Shown piece by piece: positions 1 through 5,711 of a stretch of DNA of 5,897 nt (position 1 is its first letter; each line of letters begins with the position of its first letter). Origin of the DNA: JBBQXK01 sp038251625 (GTDB lineage Bacteria > Pseudomonadota > Alphaproteobacteria > Rhodobacterales > Rhodobacteraceae); NCBI GenBank assembly GCA_038251625.1, contig JBBSBE010000194.1, positions 1 through 5,897 on the forward strand, written 5' to 3'. A program made the translations under genes and the position numbers. The notes under the pieces are model-generated. The model was not told the origin of the DNA. It saw only the letters and a program-made list of their open reading frames with translations, and ran no database searches.

Positions 1-2
1 AA

Positions 3-344
3 GGCGGGATTGGTGTATATAAGGATGATACGACGAAACACACGGCTGCAGAAGTGGTAAAGAAGCTGTTTGAGGATGGTGTGGATCCTCCGGGAAGAGT
101 GCACGCGTCGATCGAAATTTATGACGAGTCGGGCAAATCAAAGCCTCATTTTTACTACGGTGGGTTGAATCTGCATTTCAAACCAGTGTTCACACATGCT
201 GTTTTGCCTGCAGACCCGCTTGAACAATATGACAAGAATTGGATATCCAAGGCGAAGGCCCATGCGAAGAAAGCGCTTGATGATCAAATGGCGTTGGTTG
301 AGGCGCGCGTTAAAGCTTGGCTTGACAGTGATGGGGCGTTCTAA
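3..344 (+). CDS. 3' end of an unrecognised gene, truncated by the window edge
   Basis: The reading frame is open from the first complete codon at position 3 to a TAA at 342-344, giving 113 residues. The gene therefore probably starts to the left of the window. The GTG at 54 is the first possible start codon, but codons before it read through sensibly, so I do not take it as the start. The visible part has no membrane segment or signal. It begins Gly-Gly-Ile-Gly-Val-Tyr, has an aromatic patch (HFYYGGLNLHF), and ends in a charged, lysine-rich probable helix (about residues 83-108). I recognise no family. Base composition differs from the rest: hand-counting 61-240 gives 83 G/C in 180, lower than in the - strand operon to the right. 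This hints at an accessory or transferred gene. It converges with the luxR-type gene across a 172-base gap. Confidence 0.6.
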   Translation, partial: GGIGVYKDDTTKHTAAEVVKKLFEDGVDPPGRVHASIEIYDESGKSKPHFYYGGLNLHFKPVFTHAVLPADPLEQYDKNWISKAKAHAKKALDDQMALVEARVKAWLDSDGAF

Positions 345-362
345 ACCATAATCTGATCCGTT

Positions 363-395
363 TGGTCGACCCACACGAGGCTGTGTTTTCGACCA
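363..395. repeat. Inverted repeat (two-tier stem-loop) after the left-edge gene
   Basis: TGGTCGA at 363-369 is mirrored perfectly by TCGACCA at 389-395. Inside it, ACAC at 373-376 pairs with GTGT at 383-386, so the whole element can fold as a two-tier hairpin with a small internal loop. It begins 18 bases after the stop of the + strand gene and lies between converging genes, the usual place for a terminator. No T-run follows on either strand, so a standard intrinsic terminator is not shown. A protein-binding dyad is the other option. Confidence 0.4.
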
Positions 396-436
396 GGGCA
401 AGGACAAATCGCATACTTTCGATCAGCAACGCGGCT

Positions 437-461
437 CGTGGCAAGGAGAAGACCTGCCACG
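437..461. repeat. Inverted repeat (stem-loop) downstream of the luxR-type gene
   Basis: CGTGGCA at 437-443 pairs perfectly with TGCCACG at 455-461. The stem continues with GG 445-446 against CC 453-454 around one unpaired base, leaving a six-base loop. It lies 55 bases past the stop of the - strand regulator in the convergent gap. With the 363-395 dyad it makes two hairpins in about 100 bases, plausible as a transcription barrier between converging genes. There is no T-run to prove termination. Confidence 0.4.
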
Positions 462-516
462 CAAATGTCGCCTAGGATGTTCAAGCGGCTCTTCAGGAAG
501 CCATGCTTGCGTCGCA

Positions 517-1128
517 TCAAAGCAACTTGTGGTCTCGCGCCCTTTGTACGGCTTCGTCTGGCGTCTGGGCAAACAGCTCCGCGCAGACTGTCTTCACCCG
601 AGCACGGGCCGTTGCCTCCGAAACGCCGAGCGTTCCTGCCACCTTCGCCATGTTGGCACCCCATGTAATCGCTTGAAGGATCTCTTTCTGGGCATCGGTC
701 AGGAGTTTGGGCAACGCGATCAGGTCGTGCAACGCAATCGCTATCTGCTGGATGCGCGATATCTCTTCATCGGTGAACTCGCGGTCTGATCGTGCGACAG
801 AACAGATTGTCAGAGCGCGCAAAGGGCCATGCGCGATCGAGGCGCCATACGTCAGCCCATACTCCGCCGCCTGGGCAAGGACGCGAAAAGGATCGGGCAG
901 GAAGGGCGAACTCCATCGGATAGAGCCGCCGATCGTCATCGCCCACGTTGTGATCGGATCGCGCAGGACGTAACCTTTTTCGGTATACCGGTCGATCCAC
1001 GCCTGTGGGTAGGTCTTGAACACCATCAGCGGCGCGGTTCCACGAATGCGCACCGCGATAAAATATCCGGCCGTCGCGATCTTGCCAATCTCGGCCAGTT
1101 TGGCATCGATGAGCTCGGATGGTTCCAT
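517..1128 (-). CDS. LuxR-family quorum-sensing-type regulator (orphan, AHL-binding domain plus HTH)
   Basis: The 203-residue product is a transcription regulator of the LuxR/TraR type. An N-terminal acyl-homoserine-lactone-binding domain (about residues 5-135) is followed by a C-terminal LuxR helix-turn-helix (about 143-203). The six ligand-domain positions known from TraR are all present with TraR spacing from W44 to W72: W44, Y48, D57, P58, W72, and G95 in the YGLTYG stretch. In the HTH the conserved L and G are kept (L151, G157), but the usual glutamate is Q147, and the common Lys after the Gly is Ala. The protein is somewhat short (family usually about 230-250), with the shortening at the N-terminus. 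The ATG at 1126-1128 has AGGG eight bases upstream, and a stop lies upstream at 1183-1185 with no ATG, GTG or TTG in between, which fixes the start. No luxI-like synthase lies in the window, so it is an orphan here. It may respond to AHLs made elsewhere or to another ligand. Its targets are unknown. Confidence 0.9.
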   Translation of the reverse strand: MEPSELIDAKLAEIGKIATAGYFIAVRIRGTAPLMVFKTYPQAWIDRYTEKGYVLRDPITTWAMTIGGSIRWSSPFLPDPFRVLAQAAEYGLTYGASIAHGPLRALTICSVARSDREFTDEEISRIQQIAIALHDLIALPKLLTDAQKEILQAITWGANMAKVAGTLGVSEATARARVKTVCAELFAQTPDEAVQRARDHKLL

Positions 1129-1630
1129 GATGTCAGCCCTGACGTGTGGTTGAGCGATCCTCCCATAGACGTCGACATCGTGCTATGTGCAAGCCAGAGT
1201 TCGTGTCGGCGGACCCAATCCGCCCTTGTTTCTGGATTTTTTGATCGATTGGGCCGAAGCAGTGGCCGGTCCCAGGAAATTCCGCCAACGTGAGGGGTGC
1301 CCGCGCGTTTCGTTACACGGGCGAGTTTTTCCGTGGAATTCTGGTTGCACCGCTGCGAGGTGGCGGGAGCCCCCTTGGCAAGTTGGCTCGCTTCTAGGCA
1401 ACGAAAGAAGACCTGCCGAACAATCGTTGAAACGCAAGCGCCATGAACCACGACTTTTCTCTTCTAGCGTTCTATTTCGGCTTCATCTTTGTGGGCTCCA
1501 GGCCGATCAGGCCGCATGCAGGCGCCCCCGCTTTCCCATCGCTTGTTCACGAGCCGGGTCTGCTACCGTGCTGCCGACCCCATGGCGTACGATGACGGGT
1601 CCGATCCCACCTAGGTACATTGCAGCCGGG
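1129..1630. other. Intergenic region upstream of luxR, no convincing gene
   Basis: About 500 bases separate the luxR-type start from the end of the broken transporter. Open frames exist on both strands, but none has a recognisable domain, a good ribosome-binding site or convincing composition. It holds several short dyads: 1132-1143 at the luxR ribosome-binding site, 1168-1179 a little further upstream, a 7-base pair of arms CCCAATC/GATTGGG at 1214-1220 and 1247-1253, GGCC-N5-GGCC at 1501-1513, and the octamer ACCTAGGT at 1609-1616. A very weak -35-like TTGCAC (1192 to 1187 on the - strand) precedes luxR, but no good -10 matches it. Remnants of a lost gene are possible; I could not identify one. 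Confidence 0.5.
1132..1143. promoter_or_regulatory. Dyad overlapping the luxR-type ribosome-binding site
   Basis: GTCAG-CC-CTGAC is a perfect 5-base inverted repeat with a two-base centre. On the - strand it contains the AGGG that serves the ATG at 1128. It could be a small operator or an RNA hairpin hiding the ribosome-binding site. Another near-palindrome lies a little upstream at 1168-1179 (GACGTC-GACATC, five of six pairs match). The dyad is short enough to be chance. Confidence 0.3.
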
Positions 1631-2535
1631 TCAGTACGCCTTGCGTTTGCGGGCTAACGCTTCCATCGCCACAGCCAAACCCAGCGTTGCAAGACCTGCG
1701 CCGATCCATTCGAGGGATGCCGGCATTTCGCCCGTGATGGGAACACCGACAATCAGCGTTGCAGACGGAACGAGTGCTGGAAATAACGCTGCGATCAGTG
1801 CGCCCAGATACTCGAGGCCTTGTCATAGGTAATGACTGCCAGAACGCCAGACAAAAGGCCCTGTACGAAGATCTGAGTTACAAGAATCTTAACGGGCAGG
1901 GCGACAAGACGCTCGATGCTTTCAAACGCGAAGAAGAGCGGCAAAACAACCAAGGCAGAGATCACGGACACGGCGGCGGTTGCCTGAACGCCCCGAATAT
2001 TCCAGCGGCGCAGCAACATCGTAAAGCCAACCCAGAAAAGGGCGGCCAGGATGAAAAGCAGGTCCCCCCTCTATAACTCCTCCGGCGCGCCGCCATCCTT
2101 GTCCGTGGCAATCAAGACCAGTCCGGCAATGATGACCGCCACGCCCAATGCGCGCGACAGGGGCGGGCGCTCACCAAAGAAAAGCCAGCTTGCGGCCATC
2201 GCACCCAGCGTCATTGCCGAAGGCTGGACGACCGCGCCGTGCGCGAGAGGCGCAAAGGTGTAGCCGCAAACACCCAAGGCGATGAACATCGGCCCGGCGA
2301 ACAGCGCGAGCGCCCAGCCGTGAGCCCAGCCAACGCCGCCTAAAGTTCTAATAACGTTGTGCAAAAGCCAAGGCGACATGATCGCGTCCGCAGTGACGAA
2401 ACGCAGGAATACAAAGTCCACGGGAAGCAGTCCTGCATTCACGCCGGCGCGGGCAAAGGCAAGGTGGGCAGCCCACAACGCAACGGCAGCAAGACCAAAG
2501 CTTGCGCCGACTGTGCGTGGCGAAAGCAGAGGCAA
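1631..2535 (-). pseudogene. EamA/DMT-family transporter, broken by a nonsense codon and a frameshift
   Basis: Read leftward, the intact ancestor would be an inner-membrane drug/metabolite transporter of about 300 residues with two EamA repeats and about ten helices. The first half (2535 to 2071) has typical first-repeat features such as LAAVALWAAHLAFARAG and the FFGERPPLSRALG turn. It ends at an in-frame TAG (2071-2073) in the linker after APEEL. The same frame continues directly with RGDLLFILAALFWVGF, the start of the second repeat, so the stop is a nonsense change and not a gene end. After TYDKA (about 1816) one base is missing. Two frames over, the protein resumes as EYLGALIAALFPALVP, runs to GEMPASLEWIGAGLATLG and ends at TGA 1631-1633. 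The only in-frame start after the DsrE stop is a TTG at 2535 with no ribosome-binding site. A GGAG lies before an ATC at 2560-2562, perhaps a former ATG. Substrate unknown. The gene is very unlikely to make a working transporter. Confidence 0.88.
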
Positions 2536-2574
2536 GGTTGGAGTTTCGGCGAGTGCCCTGATGATGGCTCCGTT

Positions 2575-2928
2575 TCAGAAAGTCATGATATGGCGACCTT
2601 CGTCCAACAACGCGCGCAGCGATGCATGGCCGTGATCGTAGCCGACGATGGGGATACCTGCGCCGACCAGTTCGACCTTCACGCCGTAGGCTTGCGCGAA
2701 GTAAGAACACACGCCGCGCAATGCGGGTGCAGCCTTGGTCCAGGCCCGGTGCAGGTCGTGCGCCGGGTTCATGACGGCGGCCAGTGTGGCGCTACCACCG
2801 CCATCGAAGACAATGGTCACGTCGTCTCCGGCGGCAATCAGTTCGGCGGCAAAGCCGAAGGCGCGATAGGCCTTCGATTTCGCCTCTTCGGTGATGTTGG
2901 AATATATGATGATCGCAACCTTGTGCAT
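2575..2928 (-). CDS. DsrE/DsrF-family small protein
   Basis: The 117-residue soluble protein starts with a beta-strand MHKVAIIIYSN, then a helix and a second strand (DDVTIVFDGGGS), the Rossmann-like layout of the DsrE/DsrF/TusD fold. A single cysteine, C74 (GVCSYFAQAYGV), sits where DsrE-type proteins carry their conserved cysteine, and GYDHGHASLRALLDEG follows near the end. Family members handle persulfide sulfur or act in small redox/sulfur-relay complexes; a specific role here is not visible. The ATG at 2928 lies four bases after the stop of the preceding membrane-protein gene, with GGGG eight bases upstream, so it is translationally close to it. It is intact although the genes on both sides are broken. 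It has no membrane segment or signal peptide and is probably cytoplasmic. Confidence 0.78.
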   Translation of the reverse strand: MHKVAIIIYSNITEEAKSKAYRAFGFAAELIAAGDDVTIVFDGGGSATLAAVMNPAHDLHRAWTKAAPALRGVCSYFAQAYGVKVELVGAGIPIVGYDHGHASLRALLDEGRHIMTF

Positions 2929-2932
2929 GATC

Positions 2933-3439
2933 TCAGCCCCGGTCCGTCGACGCGCCGCTCTGCATCATGGCGGCATAGACAAGTGCAAAGAAGACATGCC
3001 CGGCCAGCGGACCCAAGTGATCCCGGTGAAGCCAAGAAGGGCGGGCTGTCCGGCAACAAGGTGCGCCATGAAATATATCGCAAAGATCCACAAGCCGGCG
3101 CCGTAGGCAGTGGCCGACAAAAGCCAATGGACGCCCGGAACCAGCCGCCACGCCAACGGTTGTGCAATCAACGTCCAGCCGATGGGATAGCCGATAAGCC
3201 CAGCGATATATTGCAGCAGGTGCCCGCCCGGCACATAGGCCGAGCCGAAGAGCGTTTGCCAGACCTGCGTGGCGAGCGGCGCCGGGCAAGACTGGCAAAG
3301 CCGAGCATCGGCGACAGGGACTGGCCGAACCATTCGAAGGCAACCGTCGCGACGCTGCCAGCGGCGAGCATTGCGAAGCGGTGGTCTTGAGGGTCGCGGA
3401 TATGGCGCTGTTGGCCCGGGCAATGGAGGAGATGGTCAC
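2933..3439 (-). pseudogene. Small integral membrane protein gene with three frameshifts
   Basis: No single frame encodes a sensible protein, but three frames joined in order do, giving about 169 residues. It starts with the GTG at 3439 (MTISSIARANSAISATLK). It moves to a second frame near 3386 (HRFAMLAAGSVATVAFEWFG), to a third near 3285 (ATQVWQTLFGSAYVPGGH and LLQYIAGLIGYPIGW), and back to the first frame near 3010 (PLAGHVFFALVYAAMM). Each join is explained by one missing base, and each site abuts a short run of identical bases or could be restored by lengthening one. The rebuilt protein has about four hydrophobic segments: FAMLAAGSVATVAF, the LLQYIAG segment, SATAYGAGLWIFAIYFMAHL and the C-terminal one. 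I recognise the general look of an uncharacterised Rhodobacterales membrane protein but not a named function. It starts 26 bases after the GST stop and ends four bases before the DsrE-like ATG. Either a decayed gene or sequencing errors. Confidence 0.8.
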
Positions 3440-3447
3440 GATATGAG

Positions 3448-3453
3448 TTCCTT
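3448..3453 (-). promoter_or_regulatory. Ribosome-binding site supporting the GTG start at 3439
   Basis: On the - strand AAGGAA is followed by eight bases and then GTG (3439-3437). This is the best start signal for the broken membrane protein and justifies choosing GTG over the internal ATG at 3371, which lies in a different frame. Confidence 0.6.
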
Positions 3454-3465
3454 GATTGCGTGAGG

Positions 3466-4092
3466 TCAGGCAGCCTTGGCCGAGGCGAGGGTCATGGTTG
3501 CGGCCACACCACGTTGCACGGCTGGTCGGGCCTCAATCGCGGCGTACCAGCGTGCGAGGTTCGGGCGGTTGTCGAACAACACACCGGCAAATTCTCGCCG
3601 CCAGAACCAGCCAAAATGGGCGATGTCGGCAATGGTGTAGTCGCTGCCCGAAAACCATTCGTTGCGGGCAAGATGATTGTCGATCAGGTCGGCCAGACGG
3701 TCGGACTCGGTCTGATAGCGCGCAATGGCGGTGGGATTGGGCGTCGCGCTCAGTTTCTGCCAGAAGCCGGACTGGCCAAAGGCAGGGCCGGTGCCCGACA
3801 TCTGCACCATCAGCCATTCAAAAGTTTTGGCGCGGGCGCGGGCGGCCGTCGGCAGCAGTTGTCCGGTCTTTTCGGCCAGATGGATCAGGATAGCACCGGA
3901 CTCCGCGATCGTCAGATCGCCGTCCACCAGCAGCGGCACTTTGCCGTTCGGATTCAGCGCAAGGTAGCCGTAGGCCTTTTGGGCATCCTCACGAATGTTC
4001 ACTGGACGCAGGTCATAGGGCAAGCCCAGTTCTTCAAGCGCCACAGGCACCTTGACAGAGTTCGGGGTAGCGAAGGCGTAAACGGTCAGCAT
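3466..4092 (-). CDS. Glutathione S-transferase family protein, Nu-class-like
   Basis: The 208-residue product has the two-domain GST layout. A thioredoxin-fold N-terminal domain (about 1-78) carries NPNGKVPLL with the cis-proline P53 and the ESGAIL glutathione-binding loop (E64, S65). The helical C-terminal domain (about 88-205) holds the SDYTIADIAHFGW capping motif. Near the N-terminus T9-P-N11 matches the Thr/Asn positions used by the Nu-class enzymes YfcG and YghU, which act mainly as glutathione-dependent disulfide or peroxide reductases. That class assignment is an inference from short motifs. The frame is open further upstream to 4209, but ATG 4092 is chosen: it has AGGA about eight or nine bases before it and begins the fold directly (MLTVYAFATPNSVK), while the extra 39 residues overlap the crotonase gene out of frame. 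It lies 52 bases after the crotonase gene. Cytoplasmic; it may supply glutathione-dependent redox or conjugation steps. Confidence 0.9.
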   Translation of the reverse strand: MLTVYAFATPNSVKVPVALEELGLPYDLRPVNIREDAQKAYGYLALNPNGKVPLLVDGDLTIAESGAILIHLAEKTGQLLPTAARARAKTFEWLMVQMSGTGPAFGQSGFWQKLSATPNPTAIARYQTESDRLADLIDNHLARNEWFSGSDYTIADIAHFGWFWRREFAGVLFDNRPNLARWYAAIEARPAVQRGVAATMTLASAKAA

Positions 4093-4132
4093 GGCATATT
4101 TCCTGTTGGATGGCGGCCCCGGGCTATTGCGG

Positions 4133-4142
4133 GTGCATGCAC
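4133..4142. repeat. Perfect 10-base palindrome in the crotonase-GST gap
   Basis: GTGCATGCAC is self-complementary and lies two bases past the crotonase stop on the - strand, about 40 bases before the GST start. It could be a small protein-binding site or part of a transcript hairpin, but it has no T-run and may be chance. Confidence 0.25.
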
Positions 4143-4144
4143 GC

Positions 4145-4963
4145 TCATTTCTGAAGTGATTTGACCAAGGCCGCTGCAGAGGCGCCTTCCAACGCCATGC
4201 CATACCCAACCTCGCGCACCAGCGCCTCTTTCAGGGGCTGGATGAAGTGGATGCGTGTGTTGCGGCGGGTGACTGCGGGCTTGGCAAGGTAGAGGTTGGC
4301 AATCTCCCGGGCACGCGCTACCGTCGCGCCATCCGGCACGATTTCTGCCACCACGCCCCAGTCTTGCGCGGTCTGCGCGGAGATCGGTGACGGGTTCAGC
4401 AGCCAGTTTTCGGCACGGCCCGGACCTGCGCGGTAGGCCCAAGTGGTAAAGATGCCGTCGCCCGGAACGATGCCGCCGTTGAAGTGCGGCAGGTCGCTGA
4501 ACGTCGCACTTTCGCCCGCCACGATCACATTCGCCATCAGGGCATATTCGCTGTGGATATGCGCGCGGCCTTCAACGGCGGCGATCATCGGCACGCGGAT
4601 ATTCGCGATGTTCTCGACGATCTGAACGCCCTCGTCATGGACTTGGCTCCAGACATCCGGATCGGCCACATTGCCGAAGGTCGAGAAGTCGATGTCTGCC
4701 ATGTAGTCGCCTGCCCCGGTCAGAATGACGATGCTGGTGTCGCGGTCTTGGGCGATCCGGTAGAAGGCTTCGGTGAAGTCGGTGTGATCTTGCGCCGTAA
4801 AGGTGATCGGGCCTCCCTTGCCGTCGTTGATCGTGACCAGCAGAACGCCCTTGTCGTCGCGCTCCATCGCAAGGCCACGGAAGGCGGTAAAGTAGGCAGG
4901 GTCCTCTGCAAAAGCACATGACGCAAAAGCGGCAAAGGCGGTGCTGAGAATGAGGGTTTTCAT
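4145..4963 (-). CDS. Exported crotonase-fold C-C hydrolase, 6-oxocamphor hydrolase-like
   Basis: The 272-residue protein belongs to the enoyl-CoA hydratase/isomerase (crotonase) superfamily. Residues 1-19 form a Sec signal peptide (MKTLILSTAFAAFASCAFA, AxA site), so it should act in the periplasm, unusual for this superfamily. The body (about 32-260) resembles 6-oxocamphor hydrolase, which cleaves beta-diketones by a retro-Claisen reaction without coenzyme A. From memory of that enzyme, its five implicated residues H45, H122, H145, D154 and E244 correspond to H60, H137, H160, D169 and E259, all offset by exactly 15; W40 becomes F55. Typical stretches are GVLLVTI, SIVILTGAGDYMADIDF, HIHSEYALM and GGIVPGDG. 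The frame is open to 5008, but that GTG lies in a hairpin, and M at 4963 puts the signal peptide first; the ribosome-binding site is weak. The gene lies 67 bases after the AhpD-like gene. The substrate is unknown; a CoA-ester hydratase is less likely given the export signal. Confidence 0.85.
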   Translation of the reverse strand: MKTLILSTAFAAFASCAFAEDPAYFTAFRGLAMERDDKGVLLVTINDGKGGPITFTAQDHTDFTEAFYRIAQDRDTSIVILTGAGDYMADIDFSTFGNVADPDVWSQVHDEGVQIVENIANIRVPMIAAVEGRAHIHSEYALMANVIVAGESATFSDLPHFNGGIVPGDGIFTTWAYRAGPGRAENWLLNPSPISAQTAQDWGVVAEIVPDGATVARAREIANLYLAKPAVTRRNTRIHFIQPLKEALVREVGYGMALEGASAAALVKSLQK

Positions 4964-4995
4964 CGGACGGGTGCTTTCATCAACAGGTGTGAAAT

Positions 4996-5023
4996 GCCCC
5001 CGCCGCACGATTACGGCAGGGGC
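4996..5023 (-). terminator. Strong hairpin between the AhpD-like and crotonase genes
   Basis: In the - strand transcript, GCCCCUGCCG and CGGCGGGGGC form a ten-pair stem (nine Watson-Crick pairs and one G-U) around an eight-base loop. It starts seven bases after the AhpD-like stop. It is followed only by CAUUUC, not a real U-run, so it is likely a leaky terminator or a 3'-end-stabilising element that sets different expression for the first gene and the rest of the operon. Confidence 0.45.
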
Positions 5024-5030
5024 CAGAAAG

Positions 5031-5606
5031 TCATTCCGCGGCGATCATGCGGTTGGACGGCGCAACCCACTTCGTGCCCGACACGAAGCCGTCGAGCGGT
5101 GTTTTGGCGATGTGGTTGACGTAGTTCGAGATCGTCTTGACCGAGACGGCCAGGATCACTTCCAGCACCTGCTGCTTTGTGAAGCCTGCGGTAAGGAAGG
5201 CCTCCACTTCGCCGGGGTTCAGGTTTGCGCGGGTCCGGGTAACCGATGCCGCAAAGGTACGCAGGGCCTGCAGGCGGGGGTTCGCGACAGGGGCATTCTC
5301 GCGCAGCGCCTCGATCACCTCGGCCTCGACACCTGACATGGCAGCCAGCGCCGAATGACCGGACATACAGTATTCGCACTCGTTCTCAAAGTTGATGGCC
5401 AGATAGACGACCTGCCGCTCTTTCGTCGTGAAGGATGATTTGTCGAAAAGCGAGAAGGCGGCGCTGTAAGCCTCAAGCGTTGCAGGGCTTTCTGCCAGCA
5501 CACGGTGCAGGTTCGGGATGAATTTCCACGCGGCTTCAACATTCTCTAGAATGGATCGGCTGGCTACGGGGGCGGTGTCGGGGGTGTGCAGGGTGAAGGT
5601 GGTCAT
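5031..5606 (-). CDS. Carboxymuconolactone decarboxylase / AhpD-like family protein
   Basis: The 191-residue cytoplasmic protein has the all-helical AhpD-like fold. An N-terminal helix carrying WKFIPNLHRVLAESP is followed by the redox motif C77-E-Y-C80 with H84 three residues on (CxxC-x3-H), the signature of AhpD-like peroxidase/disulfide proteins in the carboxymuconolactone decarboxylase family. The C-terminal segment VSVKTISNYVNHIAKTPLD is typical of the family. Members with CxxC generally reduce peroxides or act as thiol relays; the substrate here is not shown. ATG 5606 has an AAGGA eight bases upstream. It is the first gene of the leftward run and faces the LysR-type gene across 105 bases, so it is the likely direct LysR target. 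A strong hairpin follows its stop. Confidence 0.9.
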   Translation of the reverse strand: MTTFTLHTPDTAPVASRSILENVEAAWKFIPNLHRVLAESPATLEAYSAAFSLFDKSSFTTKERQVVYLAINFENECEYCMSGHSALAAMSGVEAEVIEALRENAPVANPRLQALRTFAASVTRTRANLNPGEVEAFLTAGFTKQQVLEVILAVSVKTISNYVNHIAKTPLDGFVSGTKWVAPSNRMIAAE

Positions 5607-5711
5607 GGCGTGGGTCCTTTGGATGAGTGTTCCGATGAATTGACCCTAGACCCATCGTTGTTTTTCGATAATCATGCCAATGCGGATAATATTGATACGC
5701 TGGATGAATGA
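5607..5711. promoter_or_regulatory. Divergent control region between the AhpD-like operon and the LysR gene
   Basis: This 105-base stretch is AT-rich compared with its flanks and must hold both promoters. It contains GATAAT twice, at 5667-5672 and 5685-5690, exactly 18 bases apart. The right copy could be the -10 for lysR, 21 bases before its ATG. ATCG-N8-CGAT spans 5654-5669, and an imperfect palindrome GCG...CGC spans 5682-5700. LysR regulators usually bind T-N11-A dyads in such gaps; the first dyad is T-N12-A, close but not exact. A TTGGCA (5680 to 5675 on the - strand) could be a -35 for the leftward operon, but no matching -10 stands out. Confidence 0.45.

Noticed and set aside
448..1417. 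11-base direct repeat GAAGACCTGCC at 448-458 and 1407-1417 flanking luxR
   Set aside because: Too short, with no similar flanks; probably chance, and the first copy is part of a hairpin.
1187..1657. + strand open frame of 156 codons in the gap upstream of luxR
   Set aside because: Rich in Arg, Pro and Trp without any fold or family look, no ribosome-binding site, and it runs into the opposite-strand transporter remains.
2359..3390. Long + strand open frame (343 codons) opposite the DsrE-like and broken genes
   Set aside because: Its translation is charged and low in hydrophobic structure with no domain, and it lies antisense to recognisable proteins on the - strand. High GC favours such shadow frames.
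3460..4164. Long + strand open frame opposite the GST gene
   Set aside because: The - strand encodes a clear two-domain GST with motifs; the + frame has none and no good start signal.
4093..4209. N-terminal extension of the GST by 39 residues
   Set aside because: It would overlap the crotonase gene out of frame and adds non-GST sequence; ATG 4092 has a good ribosome-binding site and starts the fold.
4964..5008. Upstream GTG start at 5008 for the crotonase-like gene
   Set aside because: The GTG sits inside the intercistronic hairpin and would bury the signal peptide behind 15 polar residues.
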